The notes: a model not told the origin generated them from the letters alone. Counted from the first letter of the stretch, positions 1-5,882 are shown. The stretch: 8,987 bases of DNA from Planctomycetota bacterium (GCA_022563615.1 JADFMZ010000103.1:1-8987); one strand, 5' to 3'. Program-made: numbers and translations.

Positions 1-814
1 ATCCCTCGGCCCAGTTCCGATTCAGATCCACTCCGTAGGTGCCGCCCCCATTATACCGGCGGTTCTTCCGCCAAAACCGGTTGGAAGGCGAGGCCCACGA
101 AAAAATATAGCCGTCCACATTGAACACCGGAATGAGGAAAAACTCGACGTTATCGACGAGGTCGGTGGCGGTCGGGTCGGCGCCGTAGTTTTCGAGCAGG
201 TACGTTGCGAAGTAGGTCGGCACCGTCGTTCCGATCCACTCGCGAGCGTGTTCACCGCCGAAGTATAAGACGGCCGGCTTATCCACGATCGCGTCGTTGC
301 TGATGCGCAAGCCCCAAATCGTGCGATCCTCAATCGTTGTGCCGATGTCGACAAACGAAGCCAACGTCGGATAGCGCGTGACCAGCTCGTTCATGTACCA
401 GAGGATCGTTCCCGAAGGGGCCGTTCCCGATTTGTCGAAGCTTCCATAGGGATGGTAGGCCAGGAAGAAGTCCGCGAACGGGTCGGCGCCGGCCACCGAG
501 GAGGCGGCCCGCTCACGCTCCACCATGGCCTGCACGTCGTCCTGAACGACCTGCGTCGGCAAGCGGAGCGCTGCCACGGCGTCGAACTGGTCCGGCGACA
601 CAAGCGCGTCCATCAGGCCCACGCCGTGCACGCAGTTCAAAAGGGTCGTTACCTCTTGCTCCAGCGCTTCGAGCTCGTTCTGAGAGGAAACCTCAACGCG
701 AATGATTTTGTACCCGTCGAACCGGCGGGGCTGATCGGCGCCCATCGCAGCCGACAGCATGACGAACCCATACGCCAGCGCGATCGCAAACCATCGTGTT
801 GTGTTGGATCCCAT
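1..814 (-). CDS. M14 family zinc carboxypeptidase, exported (C-terminus beyond window)
   Basis: Metallocarboxypeptidase that removes C-terminal residues from peptides with one bound zinc. Only the first 271 residues are present; the frame is open to the left edge. Residues 1-26 look like a Sec signal peptide: an Arg at 7, a hydrophobic stretch 8-24 and a small-residue cleavage region near AAMGA. Residues 30-115 resemble the propeptide region of carboxypeptidases. The catalytic domain shows the zinc motif HAREW (His189, Glu192), then IPVFNVDGY (229-237), RFWRKNR (246-252) and GVDLNRNW (261-268), which holds the Asn-Arg pair that binds the substrate carboxylate. The third zinc ligand (His) and the catalytic Glu would lie beyond the edge. 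The ATG follows a G-rich stretch (GGGGGTGGA) that can serve as ribosome binding site. It probably acts in the periplasm or outside the cell. The family call is secure; substrate preference cannot be judged. Confidence 0.93.
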   Translation of the reverse strand, partial: MGSNTTRWFAIALAYGFVMLSAAMGADQPRRFDGYKIIRVEVSSQNELEALEQEVTTLLNCVHGVGLMDALVSPDQFDAVAALRLPTQVVQDDVQAMVERERAASSVAGADPFADFFLAYHPYGSFDKSGTAPSGTILWYMNELVTRYPTLASFVDIGTTIEDRTIWGLRISNDAIVDKPAVLYFGGEHAREWIGTTVPTYFATYLLENYGADPTATDLVDNVEFFLIPVFNVDGYIFSWASPSNRFWRKNRRYNGGGTYGVDLNRNWAEG

Positions 815-860
815 AGATTTCCACCCCCAACGACTCCGGCAGGGTTACCCCTAGGCCCCA

Positions 861-889
861 ATAATACGCAAAGGATCCCGATAGGGGAA
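861..889 (-). promoter_or_regulatory. Possible sigma70-type promoter of the carboxypeptidase gene
   Basis: On the minus strand, TTCCCC (884-889) and TATTAT (861-866) are separated by 17 bp, about 45 bp before the carboxypeptidase start codon. The -10 box is good but the -35 box is poor (3 of 6), so this is only a candidate. Confidence 0.25.
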
Positions 890-942
890 CCGGTGCCTCA
901 AGTCTCCGCGTAAGAGCCGATCCCAACAATCGTGGCACGGGA

Positions 943-964
943 TTGAATGCCGCCTCGCATTCAA
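943..964. repeat. Perfect inverted repeat, 8-bp arms, 6-bp loop
   Basis: TTGAATGC (943-950) and GCATTCAA (957-964) are exact reverse complements. It lies two bases before another hairpin (966-984), giving a double stem-loop. No T-tract follows on either strand, so it is not a typical intrinsic terminator. Confidence 0.6.
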
Positions 965-965
965 C

Positions 966-984
966 CACCGGTTGAAAACCGGTG
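966..984. repeat. Perfect inverted repeat, 8-bp arms, 3-bp loop
   Basis: CACCGGTT (966-973) and AACCGGTG (977-984) flank the loop GAA. The right arm overlaps the first unit of the tandem repeat at 978-1013. ACCGGTGCC also recurs at 889-897, suggesting a decayed repeat family in this gap. Confidence 0.6.
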
Positions 985-1013
985 CCACATGGGTTGCCGG
1001 TGCTACAAGGGTT
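978..1013. repeat. Imperfect 18-bp tandem duplication
   Basis: Units 978-995 and 996-1013 match at 15 of 18 positions, with CCGGTGC and GGGTT conserved in both. It is adjacent to the double hairpin. No coding or regulatory role is evident. Confidence 0.5.
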
Positions 1014-1302
1014 AATGAAATAGGCTCCAACGTAACCAACCGGCAGCTTCCGGCGCACCCTTATTGATTCTTGGCGGGCGTTGGGGACAGGTAAAGCCCC
1101 ACAACGCGGGAATACTGCCGGACGAGGCGATCTGAAGTGCACGGGCCAGTCCTTCGCCTTGGCGCCGCGTTTATCGGTCTTGGGGTCGCACGAACGGCGG
1201 TTCAGGTTATCATGAGGCGTTCAGACGTCCCGATCGCGGGCGTGTTCCAGGCTATTTGTGGAGGTTCCGCGTCGGAGCTTTGGCGTTGATTAGGAAATCA
1301 TA

Positions 1303-1947
1303 ATGCAATGTAACCTACGCAAGGGCAGACTTATTTTCATGCCGGCTTGGATCACGAGAACCACCGGGCTTTCGGTGGCGGGTCCAATCTGCTTGTTCCT
1401 CAGTTGTGCCGGGGCGGAAAGGACGGTTCAGCCGGATCAAACGAAGCCCTCGACAACAGTTTCCCGCACGAGCGAAGATCTGCCGGGTCCCATCGAGGTT
1501 GTGGAAGATCACTCGCCCGAAGGAGAGCTGGTCGCGCGGCGGGAGGGTTTTCGCACCGCCGATGGCACATTCGTCATGCATGGAGCCTCGACAAAATACT
1601 TCGAGAACGGACGGCCCAAGTTGGAGCACCATTACGCCTATGACGTTCTGCACGGCGATCGAATCAGTTGGTACGACTCCGGTCAGGTCGCCGGGAAAGG
1701 CGCCTACAAGAAGGGCCGCGAGGATGGGCCGTGGACCGCATGGTGGGCCAACGGCTTCAAACAACGCGAGTTTCACCTGAAGAACGGCGCGTTCCACGGA
1801 TTATGGACGGAGTGGCACCGGAATGGCGAGAAAAAGCTAGAGTTTGAATACGTTTACGGACGCAAGCAGGGCAGCTTTACGATCTGGGACGAACAGGGCA
1901 ACGTGGCCTATCAGAGTGAATACGTAGACGACGTGGAACAGCCCTAG
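1303..1947 (+). CDS. Putative lipoprotein with MORN-type (MORN_2/YwqK-like) repeats
   Basis: A 214-residue protein of unknown role. Residues 1-35 look like an export signal: basic residues at 6-9, then a hydrophobic run 23-34 ending FLSC with Cys35 as possible lipidation site. The lipobox is imperfect, with Phe at -3. A low-complexity linker (36-90) follows. Five repeats of about 24 residues begin near 93, 118, 141, 165 and 189, each with the core HG-x-(3)-W/Y-x-(2-4)-NG or a variant (HGLWTEWHRNG is the clearest). Such repeats occur in the family often auto-named 'toxin-antitoxin system YwqK family antitoxin', but no partner toxin is next to it. The start at 1303 has AGGA seven bases upstream. 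A second ATG at 1339 also leaves the hydrophobic signal intact but has a worse-placed ribosome binding site. It probably sits on the outer face of a membrane; binding partner unknown. Confidence 0.85.
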   Translation: MQCNLRKGRLIFMPAWITRTTGLSVAGPICLFLSCAGAERTVQPDQTKPSTTVSRTSEDLPGPIEVVEDHSPEGELVARREGFRTADGTFVMHGASTKYFENGRPKLEHHYAYDVLHGDRISWYDSGQVAGKGAYKKGREDGPWTAWWANGFKQREFHLKNGAFHGLWTEWHRNGEKKLEFEYVYGRKQGSFTIWDEQGNVAYQSEYVDDVEQP

Positions 1948-1956
1948 AATTTATGG

Positions 1957-1983
1957 CCGAGCCGCAGGCTTCAGCCTGCGCGA
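1957..1983 (+). repeat. 27-bp palindromic repeat, copy A
   Basis: The core is CGCAGGCT-TC-AGCCTGCG (1963-1980), a perfect hairpin with 8-bp arms, starting ten bases after the stop codon of the MORN-repeat gene. All 27 bases recur in exact reverse complement at 2112-2138 and with one mismatch at 8945-8971. It has no T-tract, so it could end or stabilise the upstream transcript as a stem but is not a classical intrinsic terminator. Confidence 0.85.
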
Positions 1984-2045
1984 ATGTAGAAGTGCAGTGG
2001 GTGCTTCCGCGTTCGACTTGGTAGGCGGTCTTGAAAGTCTTGCCC

Positions 2046-2163
2046 CTAGAGCATTTCCCGTATTGGTATGCCGGGTCATTCGCCCTCTGTGGTGCATCAT
2101 GCAGCGAAAGGTCGCGCAGGCTGAAGCCTGCGGCTCGGAACGCAGAAACGGGAAATGCTCTAG
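2046..2163. mobile_element. MITE-like element with 16-bp perfect terminal inverted repeats
   Basis: CTAGAGCATTTCCCGT (2046-2061) and ACGGGAAATGCTCTAG (2148-2163) are exact reverse complements enclosing 86 bp that encode nothing recognisable. The interior carries copy B of the 27-bp palindrome. Both ends finish in CTAG, which is self-complementary, so these four bases could be either part of the terminal repeat or a target duplication. The right end covers the thiolase stop codon. There is no transposase. The size and layout resemble non-autonomous miniature elements, but membership of a family needs other copies in the genome. It may instead be a large hairpin forming the 3' end of the thiolase transcript. 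Confidence 0.5.
2112..2138 (-). repeat. 27-bp palindromic repeat, copy B (inverted to copy A)
   Basis: An exact reverse complement of 1957-1983, lying inside the MITE-like element and 22 bp past the end of the thiolase gene on its strand. The core is again an 8-bp-arm hairpin with a 2-bp loop. Copies A and B could also pair with each other across 128 bp. Confidence 0.85.
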
Positions 2164-3356
2164 CCGCAGCGCTCGATCGCGATGGCGGTGGCTTCTCCGC
2201 CGCCGATGCAGGCGCAGGCGATGCCGATCTTCTTGTCCTTGCGATGTAGCGCCCGAACCAGCGTATTGATGATCCTCGCGCCGGTCGCGCCGATGGGATG
2301 ACCGATGGCTACCGCACCGCCGGCGATGTTCACGCGCTCCGGATCCAGCTTCAACTCTTGGATCGCCACGAGCGTGACCACGGCGAAGGCCTCGTTGATC
2401 TCGTATAGATCCACGTCGGTCGGTTTCATCTCAAGCTGGTCGCACAGTTTGCGGATGGCGTGAATGGGGGCGATGGTGAACCAGTCGGATTCCATGGCGA
2501 CATTGGCGTGGCCCAGGATGCGGGCTGTCGGCTGAAGCCCCAGGGCGTCCTTCTTGCCTTGGCCGAAAACTACCATGGCGGCTGCCCCATCGTTGATGTT
2601 GGATGCATTGCCCGCCGTGATGGTGCCCTGTGGATCAAAGGCCGGCTTCAAGGATCGAAGCTTGGGTTCGCCCCGAAACTTCGCCACATCCTCGTCGCGC
2701 TCGACCATCGTTACGCCGGTTCTCAGCTTGACCTCGACCGGCGTGACGCCTTCGACATAGAACCCGTCTTCCCACGCGCTGGCCGCGCGTCGATAGCTTT
2801 CAACGGCGAAGTCGTCCTGTTGTTGCCGGGAAATATCGTACTTGGCTGCGCATTGATCGCCGCAAATGCCCATGATCCGATTCGTGTAGACGTCCCACAG
2901 GCCGTCATGGATCATCGAGTCCACCAACTCCCCGTGGCCCATGCGGTAACCGGCGCGAGCCTTTCGCAGAAGATAGGGGGCGTTGCTCATGCTTTCCGTG
3001 CCGCCCGCAACGATGGCGCCGGCGTCGCCGCATTGGATGGCCTGTGCAGCTAGGATCACGGTGCGCAGACTGGAACCGCAGACCTTGTTGATCGTGGTCG
3101 CGCCGATGTGAATGCCCAGGCCGGCTTTGATCGAGGCCTGTCGGGCTACGTTCTGTCCGACGCCCGCGCTGAGAACATTTCCGAAAAGAACCTCGTCGAT
3201 CTGCTCGCCGGGAACAGCCGCCCGTTCGAGGGCCTGGCGGATAGCGATACCGCCCAACTCTCCCGCCGTCACACTGGACAGCGATCCGTTCAATGAGCCG
3301 AACGGTGTTCGCACACCTCCAGCCAGGTACACGTTCGCCAGCATGGGTCGCTTCAT
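2160..3356 (-). CDS. phaA: Thiolase / acetyl-CoA C-acetyltransferase (probable beta-ketothiolase of PHB synthesis)
   Basis: Condenses two acetyl-CoA to acetoacetyl-CoA, or runs the reverse cleavage, in the cytoplasm. At 398 residues it is full length for biosynthetic thiolases. Visible motifs: VRTPFG (15-20), the acyl-accepting Cys93 in INKVCGSSLR, AGGTESMS (117-124), NEAF (321-324), His353 in GHPIGATGAR, and the second catalytic Cys383 in CACIGGG. All expected catalytic residues are present. An in-frame TAG lies ten codons before the start. ATG 3356 has GGAG directly against it, while a second ATG at 3344 has the same GGAG 12 bases away, so the exact start is uncertain by four codons. It lies 102 bp behind the phasin gene on the same strand and opposite phaR, which supports a PHB role. 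The family alone would also fit fatty-acid or ketone metabolism (atoB-like). The stop codon lies in the terminal repeat of a MITE-like element. Confidence 0.94.
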   Translation of the reverse strand: MKRPMLANVYLAGGVRTPFGSLNGSLSSVTAGELGGIAIRQALERAAVPGEQIDEVLFGNVLSAGVGQNVARQASIKAGLGIHIGATTINKVCGSSLRTVILAAQAIQCGDAGAIVAGGTESMSNAPYLLRKARAGYRMGHGELVDSMIHDGLWDVYTNRIMGICGDQCAAKYDISRQQQDDFAVESYRRAASAWEDGFYVEGVTPVEVKLRTGVTMVERDEDVAKFRGEPKLRSLKPAFDPQGTITAGNASNINDGAAAMVVFGQGKKDALGLQPTARILGHANVAMESDWFTIAPIHAIRKLCDQLEMKPTDVDLYEINEAFAVVTLVAIQELKLDPERVNIAGGAVAIGHPIGATGARIINTLVRALHRKDKKIGIACACIGGGEATAIAIERCG

Positions 3357-3435
3357 CTCCGTCGCGCTTTCACTCGCTACGGACTACTCATACCGAGACG
3401 ACGTCGATCCGGCAAGCGCTACCGAACGACGCACA

Positions 3436-3450
3436 CGCCGCGCGGCGGCG
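3436..3450 (-). repeat. GC-rich hairpin between phasin and thiolase genes
   Basis: On the minus strand CGCCGC-CGC-GCGGCG forms a perfect 6-bp stem with a 3-bp loop, 8 bp after the phasin stop codon. No T-tract follows. It could stabilise the phasin message or lower read-through into the thiolase gene, giving unequal expression. Confidence 0.4.
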
Positions 3451-3458
3451 CCCCGCGA

Positions 3459-3950
3459 TCAGTTGCCGCTTTTCGGAGATTTCGAGGGCGCCTTGGAAGG
3501 GGCTTCGCATCGATGCACCGACTCAACAAACGCGGAGCAATTATCGACCGTCTTCACGCCGGCGTTGCTCGCGGCTTCGACATTCTTCCGAAATGCGACC
3601 AAAGCAGCGTCCCAGACCTTACGTGATTTCTTTTGGAGGTCCGCTTCTTCCAGGCTCGAACCTCCCTCGTTCATCGTGTTGAACACATTCATTCCGGCCT
3701 GCATCCCGGTGTCAAAAGTCTGGGCCAGGGTCTCCATGTTCCTGCTGACCAATGGTCCGAACTCGCTGAGGACACGTTCGGCGTGAATCTGCGGCTCATT
3801 TGCATCGAACCCGTTCGGCATTCTGCAGCTATCGTTCAACAGCTTGAACCATGCCTGCTGCGTTTGCCGCCCCGCGTCCATCATCACTCGTACGCCGTCG
3901 TTGAAGGATTCCATCATTGCCTGCATTGTCTCAGTCGTTTGGGCCACCAT
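3459..3950 (-). CDS. Phasin-like PHB granule-associated protein
   Basis: A small 163-residue protein that probably coats polyhydroxybutyrate granules. It has no signal peptide. It is largely alpha-helical by composition: an amphipathic, Met/Gln-rich N-terminal half (residues 5-40, including FNDGVRVMMDAGRQTQQAWF), a central helix (55-95), a charged helix (98-130), and a tail after residue 148 rich in Ala, Pro, Ser and Lys (APSKAPSKSPK). Such tails occur in many phasins. The frame stays open upstream to an ATG at 4079, but ATG 3950 is chosen because GGAAGGA lies eight bases before it and the upstream part covers the promoter region. Assignment rests on size, composition and the divergent phaR, since phasins are weakly conserved. 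An alternative is an uncharacterised helical protein regulated by PhaR. It may be co-transcribed with the thiolase. Confidence 0.7.
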   Translation of the reverse strand: MVAQTTETMQAMMESFNDGVRVMMDAGRQTQQAWFKLLNDSCRMPNGFDANEPQIHAERVLSEFGPLVSRNMETLAQTFDTGMQAGMNVFNTMNEGGSSLEEADLQKKSRKVWDAALVAFRKNVEAASNAGVKTVDNCSAFVESVHRCEAPSKAPSKSPKSGN

Positions 3951-4051
3951 GTTTTTCGTCCTTCCGTCTTTGGTTATTGCTCTTGCTGCAGCGGCGAGCC
4001 GGCCGATCCTTCGAGCCTTTCCGCTCACCGCACATGGGTCTCGATAATGTA

Positions 4052-4079
4052 AGTGTACTCCATTTTGCGTTTGCGTCAA
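4052..4079 (-). promoter_or_regulatory. Predicted sigma70-type promoter of the phasin gene
   Basis: On the minus strand TTGACG (4074-4079) and TACACT (4052-4057) are 16 bp apart, giving a leader of about 95 nt before the phasin start. The region from the -35 box into the spacer holds a direct repeat, CGCAAA twice in ACGCAAACGCAAA, which is a plausible binding site for the divergently encoded PhaR. PhaR binding here is inferred, not shown. Confidence 0.45.
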
Positions 4080-4169
4080 GAACTATTTTGCCAACGCACA
4101 ATAATCTTTGCTGCTCAATCGTAAGCCTTTGTACTACAGTATGTTAGACGTGACGCCGATAGCCTTCTG

Positions 4170-4198
4170 TTGACAAAAGGGTGCCGTTGCACTACGGT
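4170..4198 (+). promoter_or_regulatory. Candidate promoter of phaR
   Basis: TTGACA (4170-4175) matches the -35 consensus exactly. The best-placed -10, TACGGT (4193-4198) after 17 bp, is weak. Transcription would start near 4205, about 24 nt before the chosen phaR start codon. Confidence 0.35.
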
Positions 4199-4228
4199 GG
4201 CTCAACTTCCATGGCCCACGAGGTGAAG

Positions 4229-4837
4229 ATGGCCAATAACCGTGACCGCGACGTATTGCAGATCAAGAAGTATCCGAACCGGCGATATTACGACGCAATC
4301 CATAGCCGGCACGTGACCCTAAAGGAGATCCACGACCTGATCGCGGCCGGCCAGGACGTCTCGATCCACGATTCCCGTTCCGGCGAGGATATTACCAATT
4401 TGGTTCTGACTCAGATTCTTCTGGAGCAGGACCGACCCAAGCTGGACATTTTTCCGGCGGCGTGGTTGCACTCGATGATTCGTTCGAATCGGCAGGAATT
4501 GCAATCCAGCCTGGAGCGCATTTTCGGACCATTCCTCGGCATGATGGCGACAACCCAGAAGCAGTTCGACGCGTTCCTTCGCGAAACGACGCGCGGACAT
4601 TCCGTTACCCCTTTTGACTGGGCAAAGAGTATGATGATGGGAGTCGCTCCGGGAGCGACGGCCCGCCACGAAGCCGACTCGGATGACTGCGAGGCGCCGG
4701 AACCGGCCCCAGCATCGGATGAGCAATCTTCAGAAGACGAAAGGCTCGATGATCTTCGCCAGCAGGTGGCGAATCTTACACGACTTGTCGAACAGCTCGG
4801 TGCTCGACGTGACTCGGGCGATAGTCAAGGCCTATAA
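4229..4837 (+). CDS. phaR: PhaR, PHB-responsive repressor
   Basis: Polyhydroxyalkanoate synthesis repressor of 202 residues. Residues 9-68 form the conserved PHB/PHA accumulation regulator DNA-binding domain, with IKKYPNRRYYDA (12-23), SRHVTLKEIHDLI (26-38) and GEDITNLVLTQILLEQ (52-67). Residues 75-120 form the accumulation-associated helical region (FGPFLGMMATTQKQFDAFL). An acidic, Ala/Pro-rich linker (about 140-170) leads to a C-terminal heptad-like coiled coil (ERLDDLRQQVANLTRLVEQL, 171-190), which may help oligomerisation or granule binding. In studied bacteria PhaR represses phasin and its own gene and is released by binding nascent PHB. Start chosen at 4229 because GAGGTG lies just before it; upstream in-frame starts at 4211 (ATG) and 4181 (GTG) have no clear ribosome binding site. 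A perfect palindrome sits inside the linker (4643-4659). Confidence 0.93.
   Translation: MANNRDRDVLQIKKYPNRRYYDAIHSRHVTLKEIHDLIAAGQDVSIHDSRSGEDITNLVLTQILLEQDRPKLDIFPAAWLHSMIRSNRQELQSSLERIFGPFLGMMATTQKQFDAFLRETTRGHSVTPFDWAKSMMMGVAPGATARHEADSDDCEAPEPAPASDEQSSEDERLDDLRQQVANLTRLVEQLGARRDSGDSQGL
4643..4659. repeat. Perfect palindrome inside the phaR coding region
   Basis: GTCGCTCC-G-GGAGCGAC has 8-bp arms around one base. It falls in the variable linker of PhaR (around residues 139-144), where an inserted repeat would be tolerated. It could form a stem in the phaR message. Confidence 0.6.
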
Positions 4838-4838
4838 T
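4809..4838 (+). promoter_or_regulatory. Candidate promoter of the prepilin gene, overlapping the phaR stop
   Basis: A perfect TATAAT (4833-4838) spans the phaR stop codon, with GTGACT (4809-4814, 4 of 6 to the -35 consensus) 18 bp upstream. It would give a leader of about 60 nt and let the prepilin gene be expressed apart from phaR. The heptamer ATTGGGT occurs twice in that leader (4845 and 4868). Confidence 0.4.
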
Positions 4839-4904
4839 TCACCAATTGGGTATGTGCGTCACTCTCGATTGGGTGTCGTCTACGGACCTATCAGGAGCGT
4901 GTTG

Positions 4905-5882
4905 ATGAATCAGGGAAAACGGGGCTTCACCATGATCGAGTTGCTCGTGGTGATCGCCATCTTGACACTGTTGATGGCCATCCTGTTTCCATCGCTGGCC
5001 TCGGCCCGTAGGCAGGCCAAGGCCAACGTATGTTTGTCGACGCTCAAGGGCCTGGGCACAGCCACTGCCATCTATCTCAATGAGAACCGCGACCGGTTCT
5101 TCCCCTTCCGCCTTAAGCGGCTCTACCCCGAAGCCACTGAGGAATTCGTCAACGGATACAACCGCAAGAGCCCGAGGTGGCAGTGGTTTCTGGAGACGGA
5201 GCACGGTCCGGTTATCGACCCCCTCCCGTTCCGCCGCCTCGGCGTACCGTTTGGCGACGAGGGATTGGGATTGGGCCGTAACGAGGGCACGACAATGACC
5301 ATCGATGTGTTTCTCTGCCCGTCGTTGGCCGACGAACGCTTCGAGCACGACATTCGCAACGGGGCCTACGGGTACAACTATCAGTATCTTGGGAACACCC
5401 GTCAGGATCCGGAGGGAACCCGTTGGAACAATTTCCCGGTGGGTTTGCATCAAATCAAATCGACCGCGCTCACCGTCCTGATCGCGGACAGCCGAGGGGC
5501 CGGCCGTCAGCATGGAAAACATTCCTATGCCCTCGATCCGCCCAGGCTGGCCAAGGAGGACAAGAACGCACAGTATTTCGGGCCACAGGAGGAGGACGTG
5601 CCCAAGGGACTAGACGCCGAGTACTATCGATACTCTCCTGTCGAAATGCGGCACACTGGCTTGGGCAACGTATTGTTCGTGGATATGCACGCCGAGGCGA
5701 TGACGCTCAAGCAGCTCGGCTACCAGCTTAGTGAGACGCTTGGGATCGATGAGCTTCCAGCGGGCACGGCGGTGCCGATCGAGTTGGGTTCGGGCACGAA
5801 CGCCGGCGGCGCGACGAACCGGTTGTGGAACGGCCTGGGCGTGGATCCATTAGCGCGATCGGCGGCCTCGCCGACCGGGTAG
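4905..5882 (+). CDS. Type IV prepilin-like protein with N-terminal methylation motif and H-X9-D C-terminal motif (DUF1559-like)
   Basis: A 325-residue pseudopilin-type protein. The N-terminus is a textbook class III signal: KRG then FTMIELLVVIAIL, with predicted prepilin peptidase cleavage after Gly7, new N-terminal Phe8 and the conserved Glu12 at +5. A hydrophobic helix (10-30) anchors it in the membrane before assembly. The periplasmic part contains YGYNYQYLG (155-163) and a C-terminal H-X9-D motif (His250 to Asp260), both common in planctomycete pseudopilins; the Gly normally after the Asp is Met261 here. Cys43 and Cys138 could form a disulfide. A glycine-rich tail closes it. AGGAG lies seven bases before ATG 4905; the frame is open further upstream but that part overlaps phaR out of frame. 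It may be a minor pilin or type II secretion-like surface subunit; no other pilus gene is nearby. Convergent with the DUF5658 gene. Confidence 0.93.
   Translation: MNQGKRGFTMIELLVVIAILTLLMAILFPSLASARRQAKANVCLSTLKGLGTATAIYLNENRDRFFPFRLKRLYPEATEEFVNGYNRKSPRWQWFLETEHGPVIDPLPFRRLGVPFGDEGLGLGRNEGTTMTIDVFLCPSLADERFEHDIRNGAYGYNYQYLGNTRQDPEGTRWNNFPVGLHQIKSTALTVLIADSRGAGRQHGKHSYALDPPRLAKEDKNAQYFGPQEEDVPKGLDAEYYRYSPVEMRHTGLGNVLFVDMHAEAMTLKQLGYQLSETLGIDELPAGTAVPIELGSGTNAGGATNRLWNGLGVDPLARSAASPTG

Larger units (their letters stand above)
815..1302. other. 488-bp non-coding gap between divergent genes
   Basis: I see no convincing gene here; the open frames on either strand lack family features and run through the repeats. 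The stretch contains two short hairpins (943-964 and 966-984), an imperfect tandem repeat (978-1013) and the 5' regions of the two divergent flanking genes. From about 1014 to 1285 I see no recognisable element. Confidence 0.6.

Noticed and set aside
693..1142. Minus-strand open frame of 149 codons across the 815-1302 gap
   Set aside because: It is out of frame with the clear carboxypeptidase start, runs through hairpins and tandem repeats, and its translation shows no family motif.
1303..1947. Toxin-antitoxin system reading of the MORN-repeat gene
   Set aside because: No toxin candidate is adjacent, and the protein has an export signal, which does not suit an antitoxin.
2460..3053. Plus-strand open frame of 197 codons inside the thiolase gene
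   Set aside because: It is a shadow of the thiolase, which has all catalytic motifs on the minus strand.
3951..4079. N-terminal extension of the phasin from ATG 4079
   Set aside because: The ATG at 3950 has a near-perfect ribosome binding site, while the extension is Arg/Ala-rich, unlike a phasin, and would start inside the predicted -35 box of the promoter.
4683..4904. Upstream extension of the prepilin frame into phaR
   Set aside because: It overlaps phaR out of frame and would place 74 residues before the class III signal peptide. ATG 4905 has AGGAG at the right distance.
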